From contig CM067541.1 in NCBI GenBank assembly GCA_034509755.1, positions 3,832,001-3,896,000 of the forward strand: a stretch of 64,000 nucleotides of DNA, written 5' to 3'. The notes under the pieces are model-generated. The model did not search any database. It worked only from the letters and a program-made list of their open reading frames with translations, and had not been told where the DNA came from. This DNA is from Anisodus tanguticus. Its lineage: Eukaryota; Streptophyta; Magnoliopsida; Solanales; Solanaceae. Positions 24,601-33,290 of this stretch are shown in pieces (within the stretch, counting starts at the first letter, position 1; each line of letters begins with the position of its first letter). Position numbers and translations under genes: made by a program.

Positions 24601-27600
24601 AGGTGGGGCACCTATGGTTTTGCAGAAGAGTTCTGATATTAGCATAATTTGTTGAATAATTTCCTGTAAAGTGATCTAAAATGGTTAGAACGAGAGTAAA
24701 AACTGCACAAGATTGAGCCTCATTACCCTCTTGCTTTACATCATTACAATTAGAAGTGTTTTGTTCTGGTGTGAGATAATTATCCCACCATGCTTTAAGT
24801 TGTCATGTGAATCCTGCAGTTATCATCTTAATGATGTGAGCATCAGTTTGGTGATTACCTTTGGCTGTTGCAGCATACATGATGATTTTGTGGCAACTCC
24901 TGAAGATTTGACTATCAGAGCCACCATCTATGTTCCATTCAACAATTTCTGTACCAATATAAGCGGTAGGCTCATTCTTATAAGCTTGTTCTTCAATTAG
25001 AAGATCCATGGGTGTGAGCCTCGGATAGTAGTAATTTTTCGAATTGAATTTGGGTTTCCATTTACTCTTCCTCATCGCAGCAATATGTGCTTCATTGTCA
25101 GACTCAGATAATTTATCTGTACTAATCCTCGTAACAGTAGATGTAGAACCATCTTTTGGAGAAATCTTCAACTTACTCTGAAATTAAGAGAGTAGATTTT
25201 CAAGATTTTTTACTAATGGTTCTGTGGTCTTTTTTGTCAGGAAAATTCCTTCCATTGAAGGAGGAGGCTGGATATTTGCTGGAATTTCCAGAGATTTTGG
25301 AGGTTGATCGGTAGCAGCATCAATCTTGACTCGTTGACTCTCTATAAGAGATCTGAGCTTGTCTACTTTGTTATGTAATAAGCTCATCTGTTCACTAATA
25401 ACCTTAAGATGGATATTGGTATGGTTATGTTGTTTGAATAGGGTGTTGATATGATTAATAGTAGGACCATTATGAAGGGGCTGATGTATTAGCTTCATAA
25501 AAGGTTGGACCTGTAAATCATTGTTACTATTGTCCTTTTTTAACGAAAAAAGTTCATCTGGAGGGTATATACTCCTAAGAATTTTTTTGGAATCCAAATG
25601 ACATTGTCTTTCAATAACATTGATATTGGGTAGAGCATAGTTTTCGACAAACCATTTAACAAAAGGCTTATAATCCTGCTTGGTTTGCAACTCATCATAA
25701 AATTGATCACTAATGGAACATTGTTCTTTTGTAGTAAAAAATGAAAAGAACCATCTTCTAAAAAGATAATAATCTTCACTCAGAAAGTCTTTCGAAATAT
25801 TTTTTCTCAGACCTGAACCTAGTCTATAATCCAGAGGAGAAGCACGAATATGGTCGCTATCCATCTTTAAAATAATCAGTGAATCCCATTTCACTGGGAG
25901 TAGGATCTGTATTAATTTCTACAGGAATTTGGTTATCTCCTATTCAGAATCAGATTTCATATTCCATAGTATATCCTCAATCATCCTTATACTCTCTTCC
26001 TCGTGTTCTTGGGAGCACATGTTTTGTGCATAACCTAACTCCGGGGACAAATAAATTAGCCCCTTGCGCTCTTAAATGTGTCTTTCTTGGTTATTCTCGG
26101 GTTCAAAATGGTATCGTTGCTACTCACCTGATCTCCGTCGATATCTTATGTCTGCCGATGTCACATTTTTTTAGTCTTTACCTTACTTTCGGTCTTCTTC
26201 TGATCATCCTGATATCTCTGAGGTCTTACCTACACCGACCTTTGAGAAATCTACAGTTACTTCTACATCTCCAATCACAGTGTCACCACTTCTGACTGAT
26301 CATCGTCGACCGCATCGAGCATCAGACCCAACATCAGGTCCAGAGGATTCATGTCATGCATCGGACCCTGCATTTACTGCGGACTTGTCTCCTCCCGATC
26401 AGTCGATTGCACTTCAAAAAGGTATACGGTCCACTCGTAATACTAACCCACATTATACCCTTTTGTGTTGTCATCGTCTATCATATCCTATTATGCCTTT
26501 GTATCATCATTGTCCTCGGTCTCCATTCATATGTCTACAGGTGAAGCCCTTTCTCATCTTGAATGGTGACATGCTATGATTGACGAGATGTCCGCTTTAC
26601 ATATGAGTGGTACTTGAGAGATTGTTCATCTTCCTTCAGGTAAATCTATTGTTGGTTGTCGTTGAGTTTATGCAGTCAAAGTTGGTGTGATCGTCTTAAG
26701 TCTCGCCTTGTTGCGAAGGGGTATACACAAATATTTGAGCTTGATTACAGTGATACTTTCTCTCTCGTGACATGCTATGATTGACGAGATGTCCGTTTTA
26801 CATAATGAGTGGTACTTGAGAGCTTGTTCCTCTTCCTTCAGGTAAATCTATTGTTGGTTGTCGTTGGGTTTATGCAGTCAAAGTTGGTCCGGACGATCAA
26901 GTTGATCGTCTTAAGTCTCGCCTTGTTGCGAAGGGGTATACACATATATTTGAGCTTGATTACAATGATACTTTCTCCCGTGACTAAAATAGCATATGTC
27001 CGTCTTTTTCTATCCATGGTTGTTGTCCGCCATTGGCCTCTTTATCAGTTGGACATTAAGAATGTTTTTCTCCATGAAGATCTTGAGGAGAAAGTTTATA
27101 TGGAGCAACCACCTTGTTTTGTTGCTTAGGGGAGTCTAATCTGGTGTGTCGATTGCGTCGGTCACTTTATGGTCTAAAATAATCTCTTTAGCCTGGTTTG
27201 ATAGATTCAGCATAGTAATTCAGGAGTTTAGCATAACTCGCAGTGAAGCAGATCATTCTGTTTTTATCGACAATCTGTTCCAGATTTGAGTTTTTATTTG
27301 GTGGTTTATGTTGACGATACCGTTATAACTGACAATGATCAAGATGGTATCACTAGTTTAAAGCAACATCTCTTTCAACATTTTCAGACTAAAGATCTCA
27401 GGAGACTGAAGTATTTTCTAGATATTGAGGTTGCCCAATCCACGTCAGGTATTGTTATTTCGCAACGCAAGTATGCCTTAGACATTCTTGAGAAGACATG
27501 AATGATGGGATATAGACCTATTGACACTCTTTTAGATTTGAATGCTAAACTCCTGCCAGGACAGGGGGAACTTAGTGATCCTAGAAGATATAGGCAGTTG

Positions 27601-29677
27601 GTTGGTAAATTGAATTATCTCACAGTGACTAAACCTGACATTTCATCTTCTGTGAGTGTTGTAAGTGAGCTCGGTACATATGATTTGTATGCGCCAGCTT
27701 GAGGAGGGGTGTTAGAATAGGAATAGGATTTGTATATCCTACATGGAAACTGTAATGTAGTGTCTATAAATAGTACTCAATGTAATAATGTACATACAAC
27801 AATTCAATAATATTTTTCCCCATAATTTCTCACATTGATATCCAGGGAAAATTCAGGAATTAGAGTCGAAAGAAATCTCTACATATGCAGAAAAAGTGAA
27901 AATTCCTGAAGACTGTACAAGGCAAACAGCAAAAAGCAGTAAAACTTGGACAGTTCGCCCGTAAGTGGATAAAATATCACAATTTTTCTAAAAAGTCAAA
28001 CAAAGACCAGGCTTGCCACTTGCTAGTGAGCTAATTACAGTTATCAGATTACCAGAGACAGAATGAAAAAGTTAAATCTCTAAAGTTTCTGATGGAAAAG
28101 TAAGATGCCAGATATGTAAATTTTTTAAACGGCTCCATTGAAGAATCATTTTTGTAACAACTCAGTAGTATTTACTTTTACACACTATAATACATTATCC
28201 CAAATATGATTTTCACTTCATATGACAAAAGTACTAAGAAAACTACATATACTACACGATGTTTTACGTACCAAGAAAGGAACATTCAATTAATTCAGAA
28301 AGGCTGTTCCTAATATTTTTATATACCATAGATCCTACTTCCATGCTACGAAAGCAAAAGCCAAGGAGTTAAGGTCCTAACAGAAAATCTACTATGACAC
28401 ACTCATCCACAAACCCAGCCTAACTATTCACTCATCGAAAAGCAATCAACAGACGAAAGATGCAAAAAAGATCATCATAATTCAGCTGTGTGATTTATCA
28501 TTAAAAATTTATGACAACAATAACAGGAATAGCAATTCAGCTATGCGAGTCCAATTTATAATACCAATAACACTACTGACAACTCAGCTGTGCAATTGCG
28601 GATGCAGATGCTCAGACAATGAATTTCTCAGATTTTTGTAATTGACACCCAAATCTCAGTATGTCAACATGGTAGTTTTCAATCCATAATTATGTGAAGG
28701 AGAAACTATAAAATATTATATTAAGGAATTTCCAATTGAAAAATTCAAACCTGATCAGCTACTACTTCAACAAGCTCCAGCTCATGAACATGCCATTGTC
28801 TTGCACTGTCTGAAGGAAGCATCAGAACCATTAAAGCATAGCGCTTTGTTGAAAGTTCAGGCCAATCATTAATCTGAAAGTTTGACAGATGCAGAAGTGG
28901 AACCCTGACGGCAACCACCTCACCAGGCATGTATTTCCCAGCAGGTCGAAGTCTTGCGACAGGTGAATTTGGTGATATTTTCACGACGCGGTTTGTACCA
29001 AAGACTTGATTGATTATAGGAAGTTGTATGGGAACAGTTAATGCAACTGGATTTTGGTGACGTAGAGTGTAAGAAAGTTGAAGCTCTAGTCCAGTACGTG
29101 TTGGCATCCACAATGCACACTCTTCCAATGCCAACGTTCTTCCTAGTTCAACAAGTGTAGTCTTTAAGATAGTATGTCTATCAAGAGTGCTTCGGATTTC
29201 ATGAGTTAGCATTCTAACATGTCTACCTGTCTCCTCTTGAGTCCGAATAATACCCATTTCACGGTCAAGCTGTGCAGCTTTCTTTTTCAAGAACAGTTCC
29301 CTAGTTTTAACACTTAATAAATCAGGAATTATGTGGACAAGCATGAGAGCAGTTATACATGACACCAGTGCAGTCAAGACCTTTGCAGTAGTCATTACTA
29401 AGGCTACGTTCCTTGTATGCATATTAAATGTCCATAAGTTGATAAGATGTGTTGCTCCACAAAGAACTATGAAAGCACCGAACTGCACAAGAACCCATCT
29501 ATATGGAAAAACTGCAGACTTCTTAACGAAGTATATCAACTCCACTGGAATGGAGAAATAAGCAAGTGCTATGAAAAAATCAGAAATGTACTGATACTTC
29601 ATTAGCAAGTCATCAGCAGGCAACTGCAGGTCGATGATGCAGTTACATGAATCCACGATGGAAGATAACTGCAGCAT
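12684..29677 (-). CDS. ETR1: Ethylene receptor ETR1 (subfamily I, hybrid histidine kinase)
   Basis: Membrane receptor that binds ethylene through a copper ion, mainly at the ER, and represses the response through CTR1. Coding exons, minus strand: 29656(GTG)-28751, 15880-15512, 15348-15082, 14946-14819, 14676-14479 and 13038-12684. All junctions are GT/AG and keep frame, giving about 740 residues, usual for ETR1. Exon 1 has the CNC dimerisation cysteines (residues 4 and 6), three membrane segments including the Cys/His pair of the copper site in 'VLCGATH', and a GAF domain ('LEECALWMPTRTGLELQLSY'). Exon 2 carries the phospho-acceptor His in 'MNHEMRTPMHA', exon 3 the N box 'LLNVVGNAVKFS', and exon 4 the glycine box 'GTGLGLAI'. 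The last exon is a receiver domain with Asp in 'FMDVSMPG' and Lys in 'ILKPVS'. Oddities: the expected ATG is GTG, and intron 1 is 12.87 kb full of transposons. The kinase, GAF and receiver reading frames are otherwise unbroken. Confidence 0.93.
13940..14420 (-). repeat. Possible LINE (L1-like) 3' fragment in ETR1 intron 5
   Basis: Intron 5 of ETR1 (13039-14478) contains a 'tttttttttgataaggtaa' start near 13945 followed by a stretch unlike the neighbouring intron. It resembles tails of plant L1-type LINEs. No coding frame survives. This is a tentative reading. Confidence 0.25.
16335..16424. repeat. Tandem palindromic repeat in the hAT 5' region
   Basis: The 29-bp unit 'ggccgttggccaacggccat' plus 'tttagatta' repeats almost three times. 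Each unit has the perfect palindrome ATGGCCGTTGGCCAACGGCCAT (first copy altered to TTGCACCAA). Confidence 0.8.
16817..19261 (+). pseudogene. hAT transposase (BED zinc finger, hAT dimerisation), broken
   Basis: Starts near ATG 16817 ('MEGLKGMFKGKGKG'), with a glycine/lysine-rich head and an acidic segment. A BED zinc finger follows at about 17120-17280 ('ICKICKNVLKFKTGKGHGGTGG' region with a downstream His). The catalytic region at about 17460-17930 includes 'SITSDIGRSTNGHDYLTVTCHWID' type sequence (cited by position). The C-terminal dimerisation region at 18880-19110 keeps 'FPTLSLMARDVLNIQAS'. Several frameshifts and stops separate these parts, so no full transposase can be made. It resembles plant DAYSLEEPER/RICESLEEPER-like hAT proteins. 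Confidence 0.8.
20113..21311 (-). mobile_element. 5'-truncated RTE-clade LINE inserted in the copia LTR
   Basis: Flanked by an 18-bp target duplication, GAAAATGATTGTAATGTA, at 20095-20112 and 21312-21329. The minus strand encodes a reverse transcriptase fragment with 'MLFADDIVLIDET' (21239-21200), 'LEVWRQALESKGFRLSRTKT' and a degraded C-terminal region ('VVRPTMLYGVECW' type, about 20890-20830). The minus-strand 3' end has the 'tcacattgtgggatttcact' motif and a TTG-type tail, characteristic of plant RTE LINEs. The 5' half is missing. Confidence 0.85.
20240..20365. repeat. Short tandem repeat 'acatagcagcaggaatcaaact'-like, three copies
   Basis: The phrase 'catagcagcaggaatcaaac' recurs at about 20240, 20292 and 20330 within the LINE 3' region, with the spacer 'tacagggta' in the last two. 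Confidence 0.7.
21686..22228 (+). pseudogene. Copia gag C-terminal part with zinc knuckle, broken
   Basis: Reads toward a CxxC..H..C zinc knuckle ('CHRLGHTHEIC') near 22010-22048. The segment 'aggtttggacacactcatga' is tandemly duplicated here (about 22017 and 22077), which shifts the frame. It continues out of frame into the acidic 'SEEEYNEYLQY' stretch before the protease. Confidence 0.6.
22264..23275 (+). pseudogene. Copia protease, GAG-preintegrase and N-terminal integrase, broken
   Basis: The protease motif 'SWVVDSGASDHIFG' lies at about 22272-22313. The open frame 22328-22828 has GAG-preintegrase 'LIHKRLRHPSLFKLQKMVP' followed by the zinc-binding 'CESCQLGKH'. Integrase core remnants ('YDIWGPSRVSSPLGFRYFVSFIDNF') run to about 23030, with stops. 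It is interrupted at about 23273 by the virus-like insertion and resumes at 25942. Confidence 0.8.
23287..24290 (+). pseudogene. Arm 1: virus-like gag/coat-region pseudogene
   Basis: Includes a leucine-rich coiled-coil-like start ('MSLLHNKVDKLRSLIESQRV'), a proline-rich linker, then after frameshifts a region with 'TEIVEWNIDG' and 'LKAWWDNYLTPEQ' motifs, and the open piece 24084-24287 ('FWKARFIDGLPSPLLKKIKR'). I associate this layout with the gag/coat region of plant pararetrovirus-like polyproteins (DUF7746-like). That assignment is from memory of the family and not certain; a gypsy-like origin is the alternative. Stops make it non-functional. Confidence 0.5.
24378..25894 (-). pseudogene. 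Arm 2: virus-like gag/coat-region pseudogene with its N-terminal ORF
   Basis: Minus-strand frame 25894-25184 (236 residues) is the best preserved piece, charged and with a predicted coiled coil at its end, followed by a frame at 25171-24803 and a broken remainder to 24378. The last 1 kb is homologous to arm 1. No protease, reverse transcriptase or movement-protein motif is seen within the insertion, so only one part of a viral genome was captured. It is broken by stops after each piece. Confidence 0.5.
25942..27709 (+). pseudogene. Copia integrase C-terminal end and reverse transcriptase, broken
   Basis: Picks up the integrase C-terminal motif ('LAPCALKCVFLGYSRVQ', about 26050-26110). RT follows: a 200-bp stretch present twice (26567-26766, 26767-26985), 'QLDIKNVFLHEDLEEKVYMEQPP' at about 27048-27117, and the catalytic 'YVDDTV' at about 27305. 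The RT tail then runs 'ALDILEKT' to 'RYRQLVGKLNYLTVTKPDIS', after which RNase H is missing and the polypurine tract follows. Stops at 27127 and 27499 break it. Confidence 0.8.
26567..26985 (+). repeat. 200-bp direct tandem duplication in the RT region
   Basis: Both copies start 'gtgacatgctatgattgacg' at 26567 and 26767 and share the following 200 bp. Copy 1 lacks about 15 bp ('ccggacgatcaagtt' region). Confidence 0.85.
27710..27832 (+). repeat. 3' LTR of the intronic copia
   Basis: 123 bp, TGTTAG...TCTCA, with 'tataaatag' as a TATA-like box. It is followed by the CATTG target duplication. Confidence 0.85.
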
Positions 29678-32330
29678 AAGTTAGCACATAAGGTCATGAA
29701 AGAGAAGGAAATATGCCTCAAAAGAATAACAAGGTGAGCAAGAGTTGAACACTGAACATAATTGCAGCAAAAGTTATGACATATGTTTGTGAAAAAGGAA
29801 TTGTACTTCAGAAGAACAACAAGGTGAAGAAGAAACAAATACTGAAATATAACGGCTAACTTAGTGTCAAATCATAGTACCCTTAACACCAAAAGGAAAA
29901 TAAATTGTTACTTTCATCTCTATGAATGTACTTTAAGACACAACTTTGCTGATTTAATATGTTTAGATCTCTACAGAACTAGAAAGTGTTGGATGAAATT
30001 GTGGGTCTAAACATTTCTGATGTCCTTTGCCAGGACTCCTTTTAGACAATTGTACACTTTTTTATCCTTTCTATTTTCTTTTCTATTGAACTCCTTTAGA
30101 CAAGAATACATTGCAAGATACGACTCTCCCTCAACAATCTCATGTCCAAACATGATCTAGCTCTTATAGCGAACTGCAAATGCTACCCACAAATAAAAGA
30201 AGCTAGGTGCCTTCTTCACTAATATACTGGAAAAACGCACCAAGTACTCTACATGATTTATTTTGAACTTTTCTCTGCATAATTTGTTTTGAATTTTAAG
30301 GGATATAAAGATAAGTAGAATAGGCGGGAGAGTTAGTTGTGGAGGTTGAAGGAGCAATTATTTCCTACAGGTGTTGTAAGTGGATCAGCCGTGCATGGAT
30401 TAATTGGCCCACTGACATGAATTCACCTTTTGGCAGTTCCAGATTATGGCGCTCTTGCAACCAAGTATACACATCTTAGTTGCTGTCACATAATGCATAT
30501 CATTTAGTAAAGTTCCTTCCTTCTTCCTCTCCCAGCTTCTCTCCTTTCACCTTCTTGCGGGGATGGAGCTGTTGTCGATATTGTAGACATCTTTATTTCC
30601 TCGATTCATTCGAGCAAGAAATCCATCACGCGGTAAACAACACTCAATTGCTGGAATTACCTCTTAATCCCTTTCTCTTATATCATGTCCCTTTTGGTTC
30701 ATTGTACTCAAAGCTTTACACAAATTTTGCTAACTAAAAGAACTTTTCATTTTGCTCTCTACGGATTGCAAGTTTAGTTCATTGAAGTTAATATCAGAGC
30801 TCCTCTCCGAGCCCATTATTGTTCATAGCAGAGAGAATATGATGAAAGTAGCCTGACTAGCATACAAAGAGGGTGGTACTAGTTCATAACGATCAAAGTT
30901 GAAGCATGAAAGACCGTTTTCAGTGCTGGTTATCCCATTACAGAAGTGACCCCATAGGCTTTGACTAGAGAAACGCTTTGACTATAGTGTTTCTCTAAAG
31001 TTGCAGTCATGGTAAATTCTTGCTTTATTTAACCACTGGGGACTCCCAAGCACACAAGTTTTCTACATATAAAAATAGAAAATGAAAGGCTTGTTATCCA
31101 GAATTCCTTTATTTATTTATCATTATCATCTTTTATCATCTATTCTTTTTTTATCGATATCTATCCAGAATTCCTTTATATATATATATATACACATATA
31201 CACACATATATCAGTTGTCAGATCAGACTCAATTAGAGTTGAGCCAAGCTCCAGAGAAACTAGAACATTGACAACCAGCGCATCTTGAGCCTTCCTCCAG
31301 AATTAATCACGCTGGCGATTGGAACCTTTCAAGACCACAAGGAGTCAAATCCGTGCAACCGACGCCTCAATTTCAATCCATTCTTCCCAAGCTCGACCTT
31401 CCTCATTGTAAAGCAGAATAACCTCAAGCAAAATTATGCAAGTTTAACAGGCACTGTTCACTATACCATACAACTTTTTTCTTAAATAAGTAAGATAACT
31501 AAACCATATAACTGCACCCTATCAAAAACCAGAATTAGGTACCTAACAGGAGAGGGTTTTCCTGATAATATACCAGCTTAGTAGTGGAGTGGCGCAATGA
31601 GAAGATATTTTCTTGGAGGTAGGCACACAATTTTGCAGATATAATAGATGATAGTCTAGGGGAAGAATTCAGTGAACTTTGTCAACAAGGGACAACTGAC
31701 TCCGGGTAAATATTTGAAGACTTAAAATCATGAGTTTTCATTAGGAACATTAGTATAGTAGACAATTACTTTCATCCAGCTTTGTTGGGTTGCTTAAATA
31801 AGAATCTAAGTTCAGAAAAATTTTAAGGAAACTGAAGATAAGTTGAAATGGCAGGAAAATTAGTTGTGGAGGTCGAAAGAGCAGTTATACCCCACGGCAG
31901 TTAAAAGTGGTTCAAAAGATCAAGGATTAATTGCACTGCTTAGATAGATTCTCCTTTTACAATTACTGATCTATGGTGAAGCCACTTGCTACTATATCTA
32001 TATACATCGTTGTTGCTAACTATCGCAAGGATCAAGGCCCATCATTTGGTAATATTCCTCTCTTATTCCTCTTTCAGATTCTCTCCTCCTTTTGTTGTTT
32101 CTCCTTCCTCACTGCTTCTCACAAAGGTAGAATACCATTTATAGACCATCAAAACTCAATCGCCTAAATTACCTTTCTTTTGTATCATTTCCCTTTCAAT
32201 TCATTGTAATCCCAGCTATATATGAATTCTTCTTACTTCTGTCTTGATAGTTGATTGATTGCAATTTGAGTTCATTTATATATTTGACATTCTTAAAAAT
32301 CATTCCCAAATCCCAAGAACTAACCTTGAT
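29678..32330. other. ETR1 upstream region; diverged direct repeats, no other gene
   Basis: Expected to hold the ETR1 5' UTR exon and promoter, which I could not place. Two diverged blocks recur: about 30300-30720 and 31825-32215, sharing 'agttgtggaggt.gaa..agca' and later 'ctcaat.gc...aattacct'. A TA/CA microsatellite lies at about 31178-31215. Confidence 0.4.
30300..32215. repeat. Diverged direct repeat pair (about 30300-30720 and 31825-32215)
   Basis: The order of shared words is the same in both blocks: 'gataagt.gaa...aggc', 'agttgtggaggt', 'ggattaattg', 'cctctcttattcctctt/tccttcttcctctcc', 'ctcaattgc', 'aattacct', 'ttcattgta'. It suggests two old LTR-like or segmental copies. No termini resolved. 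Confidence 0.45.
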
Positions 32331-32334
32331 CAAT

Positions 32335-33290
32335 GATAAGTCACATTTATATGTGTATTTATGCTACTTTTCATGTTTGAATTGTTGAGTTTTGAATATT
32401 ATATGATGTAGTTCCTCACTATTTGTGTTGTTTTAATGTTAGGTGTGCAATGAAGGAAACAAGGAGAAAATACATAAGATTCAAGCGATAGATATGCAAT
32501 AAATGAAGAATGATTGTGCACAAAACAGCCCCAACCGTCGCAGCGGTCAAGATTCTTGCGACGCTCCTGCAGAAGTCATTAGGCAGCCCTGACCGTTGCA
32601 GCGGTCAAGTTTCTGTCGCTGCGACGGCGCGATTTAAATGCAAAACTTCAGTGCTTTTATTTTAGGGCTGCATTAGGGGGTTTAAAAAGGAAAATCCTTG
32701 GAGGACTAGGGGCGGCTAGGGACGACAGAACACAGCTTTTGGACGAGAAAAGAGAGAAAAGAAAGGAAATGAGACGATTCTAAGGTTTTGACGAGAGCTT
32801 GAAGATTTGTCAGGAGTTTATTCTTGATTTAAATTCATCTTCTCTTCTACTCTCTGGAATCATGAACTTATTAAATTCGGTTATAGTCATGGATTATTTT
32901 TCTCCACTTATGGAGTAACTCTTTTGTAGTCGAGTTTCGGTGAAACCTATGGTTTGAATAGTGGTTATTTTGCCTTCCATCTCACGTGTTCAATCGGTTT
33001 CCTGAAGATTTATTGATTTATTAATCGCAAGAGATATTTGAATTTCTCCACTGTTTTAGATTTGTTATTGGACATTCTTCAGTTGAATATTAATTCTTTT
33101 ATTTCATGAAATCTTTTAGTTTAGGAACTTCCCAGATTGGGTTGTCTATGAAGTCCTGCTGCTTATTGCATTGTACGATTGACTTCTGTATGATTAATGG
33201 ATATCAGTTCTATGAGGAAAGAAGAAGTTATGGTCAATTGCTCCACAACAAGACTTGTGTTTTTCTTTTTCTTTTTTTAGTATTATTAAC
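32335..33290. repeat. Probable retrotransposon-derived repeat
   Basis: Contains a locally GC-rich duplicated phrase around 'ccgtcgcagcggtcaag' (32534) and 'ccgttgcagcggtcaag' (32594), inside a long non-coding region that reads like an LTR or leader. Boundaries unresolved. Confidence 0.3.

Larger units (their letters stand above)
23271..25940. repeat. Pararetrovirus-like insertion arranged as a 1-kb inverted repeat
   Basis: Arm 1 (23271-24266, plus) and arm 2 (25398-24378, minus) carry the same coding sequence in opposite orientation, around a spacer of about 110 bp. Beyond arm 2, 25399-25935 is unique. The copia integrase stretch 'attcagaatcaga...catcctta' is present on both sides (23233-23273 and 25942-25989). 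The arms differ by scattered substitutions and by an indel (arm 1 lost about 40 bp and repeats 'tactctcttaatttca'). Caulimovirid origin is inferred from protein style. Confidence 0.7.
20048..27832 (+). mobile_element. Ty1/copia LTR retrotransposon with very short LTRs, carrying nested insertions
   Basis: The target duplication CATTG lies at 20043-20047 and 27833-27837. The 5' LTR (20048-21402) is split by a LINE, and without it is about 138 bp. The 3' LTR is 27710-27832 (123 bp). The primer-binding site is 'tggtatcgaagcc' right after the 5' LTR (21405), and the polypurine tract 'gaggagggg' is at 27701-27709. The internal order is gag zinc knuckle, protease, GAG-preintegrase, integrase (split by virus-like sequence), and reverse transcriptase with a 200-bp tandem duplication. 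RNase H appears lost. Orientation is opposite to ETR1. Many stops, so it is inactive. Confidence 0.88.
15881..28750 (-). other. ETR1 intron 1, 12.87 kb, filled with nested transposable elements
   Basis: Donor CAG|GTTTGA at 28751/28750 and acceptor TTCAG|GTTGC at 15881/15880. The intron holds a 119-bp tandem duplication, a hAT element (16115-19648) and a copia element (20048-27832). The copia carries a LINE and a pararetrovirus-like hairpin. Ordinary AT-rich intron remains at about 19.7-20.0 kb and 27.84-28.75 kb. Confidence 0.85.

Noticed and set aside
23271..25940. Complete endogenous virus
   Set aside because: Only a gag/coat-like part is present, twice and inverted; no reverse transcriptase, protease or movement-protein motifs seen.
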